64,000 nt of DNA from Meloidogyne chitwoodi (taxonomy: Eukaryota; Nematoda; Chromadorea; Rhabditida; Meloidogynidae), in contig JACZZP010000012.1 of the NCBI GenBank assembly GCA_015183035.1, forward strand, positions 1,240,001 through 1,304,000, written 5' to 3'. The notes under the pieces were generated by a model, which saw nothing but the letters and a program-made list of their open reading frames with translations, was not told where the DNA came from and made no database searches. Positions within the stretch are counted from its first letter, which is position 1; the number at the start of each line of letters is the position of its first letter. The position numbers and the translations under genes are program-made. Shown here one piece after another: positions 1 through 13,822 of the stretch.

Positions 1-271
1 AAAACCATAAATTGCTTCTGTAAAATTGTAATTTATCTGATTATATATCTAGCAAAGAAAAGGAAAATAATGAAAAAAAATATAAAAAATAAATATTCTT
101 TAGAGTTATTGCTATTCGGAACCCAATCGTCTCTTGTTGAGTGTCCTTCGCACTCAAACTTCTTAATTAAAAAGAAACGGCTAACTGCCTGCTGTATTTC
201 ATTTCTAACCACTCTATTTCTCAGTCTAATTTTTCGAAAAACAGCCGTGGTACTTACATTTATTATTTAAA

Positions 272-982
272 ATGGTGTTTTCAATTTACAATAAAATTTT
301 CGTAACGAGAGGTGATATAACGAAATTGGCTGTTGATGTTATTGTTAATGCTGCAAACTCATCGCTTCTAGGAGGTTTTTAAGTTGTTTAATTTTAGTTT
401 AAATTTTAATAACAGGTGGTGGGGTAGATGGTGCGATACATTCTGCAGCTGGATCTGAACTACTGGAAGAATGTAAACAACTTAATGGCTGCAAAACTGG
501 CGAAACAAAAATGACTAAGGCTTATAATATTAAGAACGTTAAATGTTTACCGCTAAAATTTTGAATTTTTCTATAAAAATTTTCAGCGATTATTCATACT
601 GTTGGACCAATTATTGACTTGGGAGTTAGTGATTTGGACAGACAACTTCTCAGTAAATGCTATAAGAATTCAATGGACTTAACGCAAAAAAATGGATTAC
701 GAAGCATTGTGCGCAAATATTCTTTATTTTAAATAATGAAAATTAATTCAGGCATTTCCTTGCATTTCTACTGGTATTTATCACTTTCCGAAAGATGAAG
801 CCTGCCAGATTGCATTGAAAACTATTGTAAAATTTTCAAATAAATTTTATTAAATATTATTTTAGAAGACTTGGTTCAAAGAAAATGAAGATTCGACAAT
901 TGACAAGGTTATATTCTGCGTGTTTAATGAGCAAGATGAAGAAATTTATAAGAAGAATATCCCTGAAATTATTGGAAAATAA
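272..982 (+). CDS. Macro-domain protein (MacroD-type ADP-ribose hydrolase)
   Basis: Five exons (272-374, 416-544, 587-708, 752-826, 866-982) join in frame to 181 residues, which is about one macro domain and nothing else. The diagnostic ADP-ribose-binding signature is visible: [13 protein letters not shown] followed across the first intron by [12 protein letters not shown], then IIHTVGP and the distal loop [10 protein letters not shown]. Known family members remove mono-ADP-ribose from proteins or hydrolyse O-acetyl-ADP-ribose, in cytosol, nucleus or mitochondria. The Asn and Gly-rich loop residues expected for MacroD-type hydrolases are present, so it is probably active. The start follows an in-frame stop (268-270). 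It converges on the 3' end of ceh-14. I see no targeting signal. Confidence 0.88.
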
Positions 983-2171
983 ATAGAATTGTAATATAAA
1001 TAAAGTATAGACACTACATTTATGATATTTTATTTAATTTTAAATTATTTTTTAATTTTACTTAAATTATTGATATTAAATTATTTTTAAATTTTGATAA
1101 AATATTGTTTTAAATACATCGAATGTTTTGGAAAAATAAATATAAAAATAACATAACTAGTCTAAAAAATTAAGTTTCCCCTTTCTAGGTAATTTTAATA
1201 ATTATTTCGCAACAAAATCAAAAGTCATTGAAATATATCTTCTCAATGTTATAATCTCTTATTGAATACATCAATGTTTGAATTCCTCTAATTGTTCATT
1301 AAGCTGGCTCTAAAGATTAATCTTTTACATATTTTTGAAGTTTTATCTTTTAATCATTTTTGTATTTAATTATTTAAAAGTGGATTTTATTAAATAATTA
1401 AAACAGATTGAGTGAATTAAAAAAAAGAATTGCTTATTAAGTTTTTGTCTTTTTTATGAAAATGTCAAAAACTCTTCTATATCACCAGTTTGATCAATAT
1501 TTAGTTAATAATTGAATAAATTAGAAACTCTTTAAATTAAATTAATTTACATAAATTCTTATTTTTACAATTTTTAAATTTTTTTATAAAGAAAAATCAC
1601 ATATTTATATAATTATTTAAGTAAATTTTAATTTGCGATATTATTGTACAATTTAAATGAAAAAACAATGTATTAATAGGAATAATAATATAATTAATTA
1701 ATTAATTAAATGACTAGTTAGTGGAAGAAATATTGGCATTGATTCTATGAGCCAAACCGTGGCATAGTTTTTTTGTGTTAGTTTGTTTTTATTTTTATTT
1801 AACTTTTCTAGTATGTATTAAAAAAACATAAAAAAATTATATCTAATTGGAGAGAAGGGCAGTTATAATTAATTAAAGAAATTTAGAAAAATATAAAAAT
1901 ATTTGTTGATTTAATTTTTTATAAGATTTTTGGTAATTATATGTATGATGTATATAGAAAAGATAGAATAAACATTTTTAATATATATAAAGAAATATTT
2001 TGAAGCAAAAAAAATAATAATTTAAAAAATATCTATCCAATCAAAAAAAAACAAATTAAAATTTGGGACACATTTTAACTATTAATTATATGGCAATATA
2101 TATCAACTATAAAATAAAGGATTTTATATTTAATTATAATTAGTTTTGTAATTCTCAAATATATTTTTAAT
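983..2171. other. AT-rich intergenic region between convergent genes
   Basis: This region lies between the 3' ends of the macro-domain gene (+) and ceh-14 (-). It is AT-rich, with several AATAAA-like signals (for example just after 990), and I see no open frame or repeat that stands out. It probably holds only the two 3' UTRs and spacer. Confidence 0.6.
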
Positions 2172-5100
2172 TTATTGACTAATTGGATTATAATGTGAAG
2201 GATGTATTTGTAAAGGAGAAAATTGCATCAAAATATTAGGTGGTGGTGGTAAATTAATTCCATTAAAATTTTGTTGAAAAAATTCAGGTGTTGATGTTGG
2301 GGGAAATTGTTGTTGTTGATTATGTTGTTGAATTCCTCCATTAACTATAAGGAAAGGTGAAGATTGTTGTTGTTGATTTGGTTGTTGACCTTAATTATTT
2401 TATTTATTAAATTAATTAATTAATTAATTAAATTATTTACCAAAAGAAGTTGCAGCAGAAAGTAAATATTGTTGTTCTGTAATTAATGAAGATTGAGAAC
2501 AATTATTATTATTATTATTAATTGAAGTAATTTGTGGTGAAAATATAATATTATTAATTAATTGTTGAGGAGTAGATGGTTGTTGTTGTTGATTATTTAT
2601 ATCATTATTTAATTGCTGTTCAAATGAATAAAGTTGTTGTTGTTGAGATGATTGAGGCTTTAAAATTAAATAAAAATTAAAATTTAAAATTAAGAGATTT
2701 ATTTTTAACTGTTTTTGACTGTTCTGATACAATAATTCCTGAAGGAAAAGAGTCAATATTTATTTGTTGGGTATTATTATAATTATTATTGTTATTGTTA
2801 AGTTGTTCTTCTCCATCTATTATTTGTTGTTTTTGTTGTTCTTCTAAATATATTTATTTAAAAAGTTTTTATTTTTCAATCATTTATTTTTTTTTATTTA
2901 TTTATTTACCGCTTTAAAAGAAAATAAAAGTATTGACAAATATATTTAAATAAATATTCTTAAGGGATTTTTTTTCATCTTTTTATTTTTTACCTAAAAT
3001 TAAAAACAATTTCTAACATTTTCGAAAAATATTAAAAATATATATTTTTAATAAAACTCTTTTAAATTCAAAAAAAACTTACGACAAAATTCTCCGCTTC
3101 CGTCAACATCTACATCTGAAGGATTTGTGTATATACCTATAATTTAATTAATTTATCAAAATAAAATGTTTTAAAAATTAAATTATATAAATATTAAAAT
3201 AATTAATTAACTATATATAGGACTTTCATCATCATTATTAGATGCCCCAGAATCAGAATCAATAGTTCCAGTCCTTCCAAATAAATTTTGTAATCCAATA
3301 GAAGAAGGAACAGAACTTGGACCACTTCCACATCCACCAATGCTTGTACTTCTCATATCAACACTAAAACAATCAGAAGAATGTTGGTCATTTTGATGAT
3401 TATGATGAGATAAAAAACGACGATTAGTATCTTTCTAAATTTTAATTTAATATTTAATTAATATTTAAATAATTTAAGTTAACCTTTAATCGTTTTTCCT
3501 TTGCACGTCGATTCTAAAAATAAATTAATTTTTCAAAAAAAAATAATAATAATTTACTTGAAACCAAACTTGAACTACTCTCATATCTAAACCTGTAGAG
3601 CTAGCCAATTGTTCTCTAATATGTCTAGCAGGTTTAGAATTACATTGATAAGCATGTTTTAATGCATCTAAACTTTTTGCTGAAATTGTTGTTCTTGGCC
3701 GTTTATTACCATTATCCATTTCTGCTGATTCTAATTAAATATATAATTTTAATAAATATTATTTTATTAAATCTAATTATTAATTTGTGAAAATTATAAA
3801 CATTTTAAATAAAAAAATATTTATTTAAAAATATTTAATAAAATAAAAATATATATAAACAAAAATGATGTTTAATTAATTAAATTTATATATTTTTTTA
3901 AAAATTTTAAAATGTGATAAATATTTAATAAAATAATATTTATATAAATTGTTTTTATTTATTTAATTTGACCATTTAAATATTATTTAATTTAAAAAAA
4001 GTCTAGAAGGGATTATTATTTTATATTTAATTAAATATTTTAAATAAATAAATTAAATATTTTTAATCTTCTAAACATTTTTCTTTGTTTTTATTTTTAT
4101 AAAATTAATAGAGAAGGAGGGGTTGTTGGCGTCAAGAAAAAAAAATAAAGCTATTGGATTAGTTGGCAGCAGTAAAATTGCTAATTAAATATTTATTATT
4201 AAATAAAAAAATGTTTGTTTATTTTTAATAATAAATATATTAAAATTAAAAAAAAAAAGAATTTATTTAAAATAAATATTATTAAGGAAATTAATTTAAA
4301 AAATAAAAATATTTATTTATTTAATTATTATTTATTTAAATAAATAAATGAAGGAAAAAATTAAAAAATACTGTAATGAAGGATAATTACTATTTTAAAT
4401 AATTTTATGATTTTTTATGATGTTCTAATTATTATTAAAAATAAAATAGTCATTTTTAAATATTTATTTATTTATTTTTAAGCTTTAATGATTTAAAATT
4501 AAAAATAAGCCATTAGACAAGTTTTAATCTTTTTTTAGAGTGCAGATCATAATTATTAGCTATAAATATATATTTTTTAATTAAATATTATTGTTTTTTT
4601 AATAAATTTATTTATATTTTTTATTTAAAAAAATATATATTTTTAATGTGGAAGTTAGAATAAATTAAAAAAATAAGAAAATTAATTTAAATTTTGATGA
4701 AAAGAAAATTAAAAAAATAAAATAAAATAATTATAAAATAATTTAAATAAATAAATAATATTTATAAAAATAAATATTATTTTAAATGATGTTAATAAAC
4801 AATTATTTCCTAACTTTAATAAAATATTAAAAAAAAAAGATTATATTCTTTTGACATTTAAATATTTTTTTTAAATAAAAAATTTACAAATTAAAAGAAA
4901 AAATTCAATCCGATTAGAAAAGTATTTATTTTACTTTTTTCAATAAAATAATTAAATAAAATTAAATTAATATTTTTATAAGTTCCGGTAAAAAAATATA
5001 TTTTCGCAAAAATTAGCTTTTAAATAAAAATAAATAAGAAGCCATTTAATATATTTTTTAATCTTAAATATATATTTAATAAATAAATAAATATATTTAT

Positions 5101-8100
5101 TTATTTATTTAAAAATATATAAAATTAAATTAAAATTATTTTTTTTTAAAAAGTGCGGCAAATTATAATATTTTTTTTAATAATTTTATTTTAAATAATT
5201 TAATTATATTTATTTTAGTATTTAAAAAGAGGAGAAGAGCAAAGTTTGCTTTTTAATATATTTTTGCTAAAATAATTATTTTTTAAAATTAAAAAGGTCA
5301 AGTTTTAATAAGTACTTTATATTATTAAAAGAATTTATTTTTAAATGTTAATGGAAAATTAAAAAAAAAAGAAAAGAGATAAATAAATATTTTTAGTAAA
5401 TTATTTTTTAAATCCTTTTTAATAAATAATAAATTAAAAAATATATAAAACCTTTTTGTGCATTTTCAAAGTCTTGTCGACATACTAATCTACCATCCAT
5501 TGGAATTAAATAAAATTGATCACCAGTATTCATTTCACGCTTAATTTTAAATTAATTAATTTAAATTAATTTAATTAAAATAACCTTACAAACAATACAT
5601 TGAAAACATTCTAAATGATAAATATGTTGATTAGCTCTTCTTACTATACTTTTTTCATCAATTTGAGAATTACAATAAGAACATTTTGGACCAAAAGTAT
5701 TTAAAAAATGTTCTCTACAAAATAAAAGAGAATTTCTACTAAAACATGTTCCTGAATTAAATTGTTGTTTACAAATTGAACAATTGAGGCATTTTTCGTG
5801 ATAAAATTGAGAATCTAGCACCTTAATTTAATTATTTATTTTAATTATTTATTTATTTTAATTAATTATAATTTAATTATTTATTTTAATTAAAATAATT
5901 ACCTTATATAAAAATTTATCATGAATAGGTAATTCACAATTTGAACAAATACATAAATTTAAATTATCTGAATTAAAAAATAATTAATTATTTAATTATA
6001 AAAGAGAAAAATAAATATATTTTTATTTAATTTTTTAAATAAAATTCAAGTAGGCATAAATAAATAAATAAATTATTAAGAAATTGGTCATTAAATAATT
6101 CTTAAATTGTCGGTAGAATTTTTTTTTTTAAATAAAAAAAGAAATTAATTTTTTTTCGTGACCGGAAAATGCGTCAGTGGAAAATCGGTCAGTGGAAAAT
6201 GCGTCAGTAGTCGGAAAATCGGTCAGTGAAGAAACAGTACATAAAATCACTAAAATACATGTAACACACAAAAATTCATTAAAATTTTTTTGTTTTTAGT
6301 GTATTGTGTTTTACATGTGTTTTTGTGTTTTATTTGTTTTTTTGTGTTTTTTTGTGTTTTACATGTGTTTTAGTGATTTTATGTACTGTTTCTTCACTGA
6401 CCGATTTTCCACTGACCGATTTTCCGGGAGCCTTTATTTTAAGAGTTGTTTAATAAATATAAATTATTTTCTCTAATTTATTAAAAGAATTATATTTAAT
6501 AAATTTATTTAATTAAAATTAACTTTTTATTTATTTTAAATATTTTTTTAAAAATTAAATAAATTTTTAAATTATTTTTTTTTGGCCATTTCAATAAGCT
6601 TTATATTTATTTTGTATCCTTTATTTCCTTTTTATTATTTATCACAATAGAGCGGCTACCTTTTTTTAGTATTTCCGCTACTTTGCGCACATTAATTTCC
6701 CGGTGGATTATTTGAGCTAGGATGGTCAAAAATGTGTGAAAAATGAGAAAAAGAAAATAAATAAATAAATAAATAAATGGACAAACATATAAAAATAAAA
6801 TAAATTTTATTTAATTTTATATTTAATTTATTTAAATATTTAAATATTTAAATAAATTTAAATTAATACAAGAGAAGAATTAAATAAAATTATAAAAAGT
6901 TATAATAATAAAATATATTCAATTTTAAAAAATATAAAAAACTTTTCTCTCTTTCATAAAATAAATCCTTAACAAAAAACTGAAATTTTATAATAAATTT
7001 AATATTATTTATTTATTTAAAGTTTTAATAAAATAATTTTTTTTAATTTTTAAATAATTTAATTTAATTTATTTTTTAAAAGTAAAATATAATTAAATTT
7101 TCTACCTAATTCTTCTTCTCTTTTTTTTCCAATCTTTCCCCCATTTTAATACTTTACTTATTTCCTCTTTTTTCTTCATCTTCACATTTTTTTATCTTTT
7201 TTTGTCCTTTCCCGCCCTTGTAGTAATATTGAGAGGATATTTTTATTCCCTCGAGAATAAGCCAATAGTAGTAAAGAAAGAAATAAGACTGGTTTAATAT
7301 ATTTTTTTAAATTTCATTTGCCCTTATAAACACTAAAATTTACTCAACCAAAAAATAGAAGAAATTGAGAATAAGTAAAAATGAATAAAAGAAAAAAGAA
7401 ATTTAAAAGTTTAAAAATAATATTATTTAATTTAAATATTAATTAATTAATTAAATATTTTAATATAAATATATTTTTTATTTAATTTAATTAAATTTAT
7501 TTTTTTCTTAAAAAACAAAAAACAAACATTTGATTATTTCTCTTTTTTATTATAATAATAATATTTAATTTTCTTTTTATTTCCCCTTATACAGTAACCA
7601 AAACCAATCAACGATTTCTTTTAAATAAATAAATAAATAAATATTTATTTATTTATTCTTCTCTTTACTTCCGGTTATTTTTTTAAATAAAAGTAACAAC
7701 AAAAATTGAATTTATTTAAAAAATAAATATTAATTTTTAAAAATATTTTCTCTTTTGAGGAGATGTTTTTTTTTGTCGGCATTTTCTCAAAAAATTAAAA
7801 AAAAAAAGATTGTGTAAAATAAAATACAGAATTTTTTATTTATTTATTTTTTAGATTCATGCTGAGTACAAAAATAAAAAAATTAATTTTCTCAATAAAA
7901 TTATTTTTTATAAAAAATATCTGTTCTCTTTAATTGTTTTTCTTCCAAAATAAATGAAAAAAAGAACGTCTAAATTTTTGTTATTTTTTATTAAAATATC
8001 TTTGCTTGCTTGACTAATTGAATATTACAAAAGAGAAGAAAAATTAATTAAAAAATTATTGTAAAAAAAAAAGAAATTTATTTTTTAATTAAAATATATA

Positions 8101-9422
8101 TAAATTAAGGACATTTTTTTAATTTTAATTAAAAATATATTTTAATTTATAAAATTAATTTTATATTAAAATAATTTAAAAAAATATTTTTTTACATTTT
8201 ATGCAAAAGAAATAAATTTAAGAAATACTTGATATATTTTGGATATTTTAAATTAAAAAAAAAAGAAAAAGAAAAATGCTATGATTAATTACTTCTTTTT
8301 AGTATGAGAACGGCACATTAAAATTAAATAAAAAAAAAGATTTATGCAAAGGAAGAAAATAAGGAATTTTTTTTAAAAAATTAAAAAAAAGGTTAAAATA
8401 ATTTAATAATTATTTAAAATTTATATTTTTTACATTTTTATATAAAAAATTCTAACAGGTGGGAAAAGCCTTTTCTGCCCGGGAAACAATTTTTTAGCCT
8501 TTTTTAACGTTTTGTTTTATAAAAATGCCGCGCACAAAATTGGATGGCAAAAAATAAAATAAAATAAAATAAAAATATTTTTATTAAATAAAGAGACTTT
8601 TTCCGCCTTAAAGCATGTTTATTTATTTATTTATTTTTAAGTTAAAAATGCCGACAGACTGTGCCACTTTCCCATAATATTTGTGACAATTTTTAACAAT
8701 TAAATATTATTTAAAATTGGAAAATAAATAAATATATTATTTTAAAATAATTATATTTTATTTATTTATTGGTCAATAAAATAAAATTTTGTCAAAATTA
8801 AAAGCTAAAGAATTATTTAAAAAATTAAATGATTTATATAAAATATTTCTTTTTAATTTATTTATTTAAAATAAATAAATAATCTCTTCTCTTCTGCTAT
8901 AAAAAATAAATAAAGCTTTTTCTTTATTTTATTGATGAGCAACGGAAAATGATATAATAATATATGTACATAAGATTATGTTAATTATTATTTGGCCATA
9001 AGAAAAAATATTTGGAAAAAATAAATATTTGTTAAAAAAAAGCCGGATAAATAGAAAATAAAAAAATAAATATTTTATAAAATATATTTATTTATTTATT
9101 AAATTAAATTTACCTAATAATAATTCTTCTTTATTATTATTTTCATTATTATTATTTAGTTGTTGTTGTTGTTGTTCATTAAAACAATTAATTAAATTAT
9201 TATTATTATTTAGTTGTTGTTGATTAATATTATTAATATTATTACTACAACTTGGTTTTTCATATTTTTGTTCATTCATTGAAAAAGATGAATTTAAATT
9301 ACTTAAATAATATTTTTAAATTAATATATTTATTTATTTATTTATTTTTACTTTTGAGGAGATGACTGTGAAGAATGAATGCCTCCGTTTGTTGAATTAT
9401 TTGTTGGTAATTCTATAACCAT
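2172..9422 (-). CDS. ceh-14: LIM-homeodomain transcription factor CEH-14 (LHX3/LHX4 class)
   Basis: Twelve exons join in frame to 565 residues (9352-9422, 9114-9301, 5903-5967, 5585-5821, 5452-5539, 3558-3730, 3484-3513, 3212-3434, 3083-3136, 2710-2843, 2441-2657, 2172-2389). The order is an Asn/Gln-rich N-terminus, two LIM zinc domains (first starting at CSNC, second at CSYC) and a homeodomain with [12 protein letters not shown], the segment [12 protein letters not shown], and recognition helix [17 protein letters not shown]. That homeodomain is characteristic of the LHX3/4 class, and CEH-14 is the nematode member, a nuclear activator that specifies neuron types. The C-terminus is Gln/Asn-rich. 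A 3.1 kb intron splits the N-terminus from LIM1. The chosen start is the first ATG of an in-frame exon; a further 5' exon cannot be excluded. Confidence 0.93.
5968..9113 (-). other. Large intron of ceh-14
   Basis: This 3.1 kb intron sits upstream of the LIM-domain exons, in a gene whose other introns are much shorter (about 40-85 nt, apart from one of 1.7 kb at 3731-5451). It is very AT-rich and has no coding potential that I can see. It contains a foldback repeat at its 3' side (6160-6430). Large introns in developmental regulators often carry enhancers; that is inference here. Confidence 0.6.
6160..6430. repeat. Foldback (inverted-repeat) element, copy 1
   Basis: The two ends are reverse complements. 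The left arm has tandem variants of a 15-base unit, GGAAAATCGGTCAGT and GGAAAATGCGTCAGT, then GAAGAAACAGTACATAAAA. The right arm runs the same sequences in reverse, ending in TTTTCCGGGAG. The middle is rich in ACACATGTAAAACAC-like sequence. A second copy lies at 25588-25829 in the SPT3 gene. There is no coding capacity, so this is a non-autonomous element. I could not read a clear target-site duplication at this copy. Confidence 0.85.
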
Positions 9423-12197
9423 TTAATTATTTTATTTAAAAAATTAATTAATTTTTTAATTTAAAAAATAAAAAATATTTTGATAAATTTAAAAGTACTT
9501 TTTGAGAGTATTTGGCTATTATATTTTGTTTTATATTTACATAAAAATATTATTAAATATTTATTAAAATAATAAAAAGTGTGAAGAATCTAAAAAATAA
9601 TAAAATATTTACTAGAATATAATATAATCTTCAAAATTCTAAATTATTTTTTTATTTTTAGAGGACCAAGTCAAGTATTTAAATAGCTAAAATATTTTAT
9701 TTTTTATTTTTCTAAATGTTTACACCCATCGGGACTTGTGGAAGGGTAAAATAGGAGAAAGAATAAATTAAAATTTTCGAGAGGAAAACGAAGATGACAA
9801 CCACGGGGGAGAAAAAAAAGAATAAAAAAAGGATGAGACTATCTATAAAATAAATAAATATATTCTTTTTAAATGCCTAAAAAAAAGTAGTAAAAATTGT
9901 GCAGTAAGTGGTGCCATGTTGACAGGATAAAATGTCCAAAATCGCAGTAAAAACCTTATAAAAATAATATTCCTCAATTGGGAGGACTAAATATAAAAAA
10001 GAAAATATTTAAAATAAATATAATTTAAAAATAATTTAATTAATTTAAAAATAATAAATGAATATTACCTAAATGATTTTAATAGGGAAAAAGTTAAAAT
10101 AAATTAATTCTCTACAAATATATTTATTTAAATATTTAAAAAAATAATATAAAAATGAAGGTATATATAAGTTAAAAGAAAATAAAAAATATTAAAAATG
10201 ATTGTCGGCTGACTAAAAATATTTTTTATTTTTTTAAAAGTTTTTGGATGTTTATTGAAGAAAAAAATTAAAAAAAAAAGATGGGCGTGTCTTTTTATTT
10301 TTTATTATTTTTCTTCACATTTTGGTGGTTCGATTAATTTTTAAAAATGAAAAAAGAAGAAGAGAATATATCTTCTCTAACTGAATGTTTTAATTAATAA
10401 AAGGGCGGGGAGAAGATATATATTAAGAAAATAATTATTTTAAATAAATTTTAATTTTATTTAATTTAAAAAATATTTTATTTATTTATTTATTTAAAAA
10501 TAAATATACAGTAATATTTTCTTAAATTTAAATAAAATATATTTACAATATTATAGAGATCTAAATTATATTTATTTTTAATAAAAAATATATTTTAATT
10601 TAATTTATTGATTATTAAAACAAAAATAATAAATAAATAAATAAATGAAAAGAATTGGAATGTAATAAATATTTTTCAATTTAACTAATGGATAAACAGA
10701 AAACCGTTGTCAGTCAAATAATGCCAACCATCAATTGGTTATTTTAAAAATAAAATATATAATTTATATTTTGTTAATCGTAAATATTAAAAATCTTTTA
10801 AAATACAGTAATAAATAAATTAAAGTTTTAAAATTAAATAAATTTATTTAAAAAATTAATTTTCTTAAAATATTAAAAAAAACAATTTTTTATTATTATT
10901 TTTTAAGTTTTTTTAGATTTAAAAAACAAAAGTAGAAATTATTTAATTTTATATAAATATAATAAAAGAGTATTTATATAAAATTAATAAAAATAAAAAG
11001 AAAATAAGAATCCATATAAAATTTATTTAAGAGAATTAATATTATTTAAATCAATATTTTTAAAGAAAAAAATATTTAAAAAAATTAATTGATATTTTTA
11101 ATAATTTTAATAAATTTGTGACTTTTATTTAATTTAAAAATAAATAATATTATAATTTATATTTAATTTATTTATCAAAATTAATTTTAAATATTCTCTT
11201 CTTATTGGCTACTTATATTATTTAAAACCTTCTCTTTTAATTCTTTTTTTCCTTCTTTAAAAAAAATCTTTTTCTTCAACTCTGTGAATAAATGATTATT
11301 ATCGTCTTAGCTTAGCTTATAAAGTAGTAGTAAATAGTAGTGACTACTACCTTTTATTCATTTAAATGGGTTTCACCTTCTTTTTTTTAAGCTTTTTCTT
11401 GAGATAAGAAAAAAAGGAAATAAGGTATTTATTTATTTAAAAGGTGAAAGGCAGGTGTGTTTTTGTTAATTTATATAATACACACAAATCTTTGCTAAAA
11501 GTCCTTTTTTATAAAAAACAATTAAAAATAAAAAAATCAACAAAAATATTTGGAATTATTTTAAAATATTTTTAATAAAATTAATATTATTTTTTAAAAT
11601 AAAAATTAATTATTAAATTAATATACTTATTAATGTTTTTGTATATTTATTATAATTAATTATATTTAAATAATTAACTAAAATATATTTATTGTGACCT
11701 AAAAATAAGAAAAAAAATGCGCGAACATTTTAGAAACAATTTTAATAATATTGAAGGAAGAAGAAGAATATAATGTTTTAATAAATATATAACAATATAA
11801 TATATGTAGTACTATATAAAAGAAGAGAAGAAAGACAGCTGTCCATTTCCTAATAAATATAATAATTAACTTCTTCTTTTGGCCACAAAAACAATCTCTT
11901 TCACTCATTATTATAATTTTACTTCCATTATAATAAATATACTTTTTTAGATATTTATAAAAATATCAACAATTTTCTACTCAAAATGAATAAAAAAAAT
12001 AAAATAAAAAAGATTCTATTGTTAATTTTAAAAAATAAAATATTTAATTTATTTCTCATCTAATTTGTTAATAATTTTTTCTTTATTTTTTAGTCATTTA
12101 TAGATCAAAAAAGAATTCCCAAAATAATAAAAGTTTTATAATTAAATATTATTATTATGAAACAAAATAATTATTACAATATTATATATTTATTTAT
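9423..12197. other. Long AT-rich region upstream of ceh-14
   Basis: About 2.8 kb separates the ceh-14 start from the stop of the next minus-strand gene. I found no exon with sensible splice sites. A 69-codon frame at 11699-11908 has no recognisable features and low-complexity surroundings. The region should include the ceh-14 promoter. Confidence 0.5.
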
Positions 12198-13822
12198 TTA
12201 AATATTAACTGGCTCATCACTATATCCTAATTGTGTCGTTCTAGTCTTAACAGCCATTTTATTATTATTATCTTTTCCTTTTCCAGTAGATTGTTTATTA
12301 TTTTTATTTTTATTATCAGGACTTCCACCAATTGTTTTATTTATTTTTCCTCCAATTTTGAATTGTTGAGTAACAGTTTTTTGAGTTGATTGAACTAAAG
12401 GAATTTCTTCATATTTATCTTTTGTTCTAACCTTTCTTTTTATTGGATTTTTATATTTTTCTTTTAATTTATTTTCTTCTAAACGTTTTCTTGCTTCCTT
12501 TTCTTCTTTAGATTCTTTATTATTAATACAAAAAAAATAAATTAATATAATTACAATAATTAATAAAATAATAACAATAAAAATAATAATAATAACAGTC
12601 CAAAAATAATCTAATGAAGAAGATTTATTATTATTATTAGAACTTCCAACAGTTAACAAAGAATATTCTTTACTTGACTAAAATATTATTATTAAAATAA
12701 ATTAATATTATTTAAAATTTAAAAAATTCTTACAAATTTTAAATAAAGATCACAATTATTTTCTTTCTTTTTATCCAAAAATGAAGTAGCTTTTAATGGA
12801 AGAAGATGAAATATTAATAAATATTTCTTTTCTTTATCAGGACTTTTACCATTAATTGTCCATGTATTTGGTGAAATAATACTTTCTTTACCATTTTCTA
12901 AACAATCAAATATTTCATATTTAAATAGTTTATTTTCAATTTTAAATAATTTTCTAGTAATTATCATTTCAATTTCAATATTTTCCATATCATAATCTTC
13001 CTCATTATTTTCATAAAATACTTGCATACTTTGACTTTCACCAACTAAATAATTATATGAATTAAATAAAATTATTTTTACTTGGCCTGGCAATAAATGA
13101 AGGTTTATTTTCATTATTAACTGACCATCCAATTTCTAATCCTGTTTTTTTAATGTATTTCTTTGTAACATTTTTTTCACATTTATTATTAGAAAGAATA
13201 GGGCCCTCGCTATAATCTTTAATTTCATCATTTGTTAAGCCATAAACAAATGGAATTCTTAAAAAAAAATATTTTTAAAATTAAAAATAAGTAAAATATA
13301 TATATTAGGTACATATTATCACTAAATGATTTAGTCAAGCAAGATTCAGATTCATCAAGATGTACTCCAACATTTAATTTAATATAAGTTTTTATGTTGG
13401 TAAATAAATCAACAGTACATCCATAATCTATTGGATAACCTTCATTATAATTAATAATTCTTAAAAAAAAAGAAATATTAAAAATATATTAATTTATTTA
13501 TATTTACATACATATTTTTATCTTCATCAAATTCAATGTTACAAACATCTTCTGCTTCAAAATAATTTTTATAATATTCAATATCTTCTTTAGTTTTAGC
13601 AATTTTGGAATTTTTAACAAGAGTAACTTTTTTGTTTTTTTCCAAAGTATGTTTAGCCAAACCAATAGTTCGTAAATATTCTTCTTCAATTTCTTCATAT
13701 TCTTCTTCATAATCTTCTTCTTCTTCTGTGTTGTTGTTTTTAACAAAAAATAGAAGAATAATAACAATAATTAATTGAAATAATAATTTATTTTTATTGT
13801 TAAAAATAGAGAAGAATAACAT
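12198..13822 (-). CDS. Uncharacterised type I membrane protein
   Basis: Five exons (13512-13822, 13313-13459, 13082-13257, 12734-13044, 12198-12677) join in frame to 474 residues. I do not recognise the family. A hydrophobic N-terminal segment, FQLIIVIILLFFV, looks like a signal sequence and is followed by a very acidic Glu/Asp stretch. The middle third has scattered Cys and aromatic residues typical of an extracellular domain. A long Ile-rich membrane helix (around VIIIIFIVIILLIIVIIL) comes next, then a basic cytoplasmic tail of about 100 residues. The predicted topology is therefore outside-in with one C-terminal helix. One intron is only 37 nt and keeps the frame open if it is not removed. 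Its job cannot be inferred. Confidence 0.7.

Noticed and set aside
70..270. 66-codon plus-strand frame just before the macro-domain gene
   Set aside because: No recognisable domain; it ends at a stop directly before the macro start and cannot join its frame.
11699..11908. 69-codon minus-strand frame with hydrophobic stretch
   Set aside because: Hydrophobic residues follow from T-rich DNA; no splice partners or homology visible.
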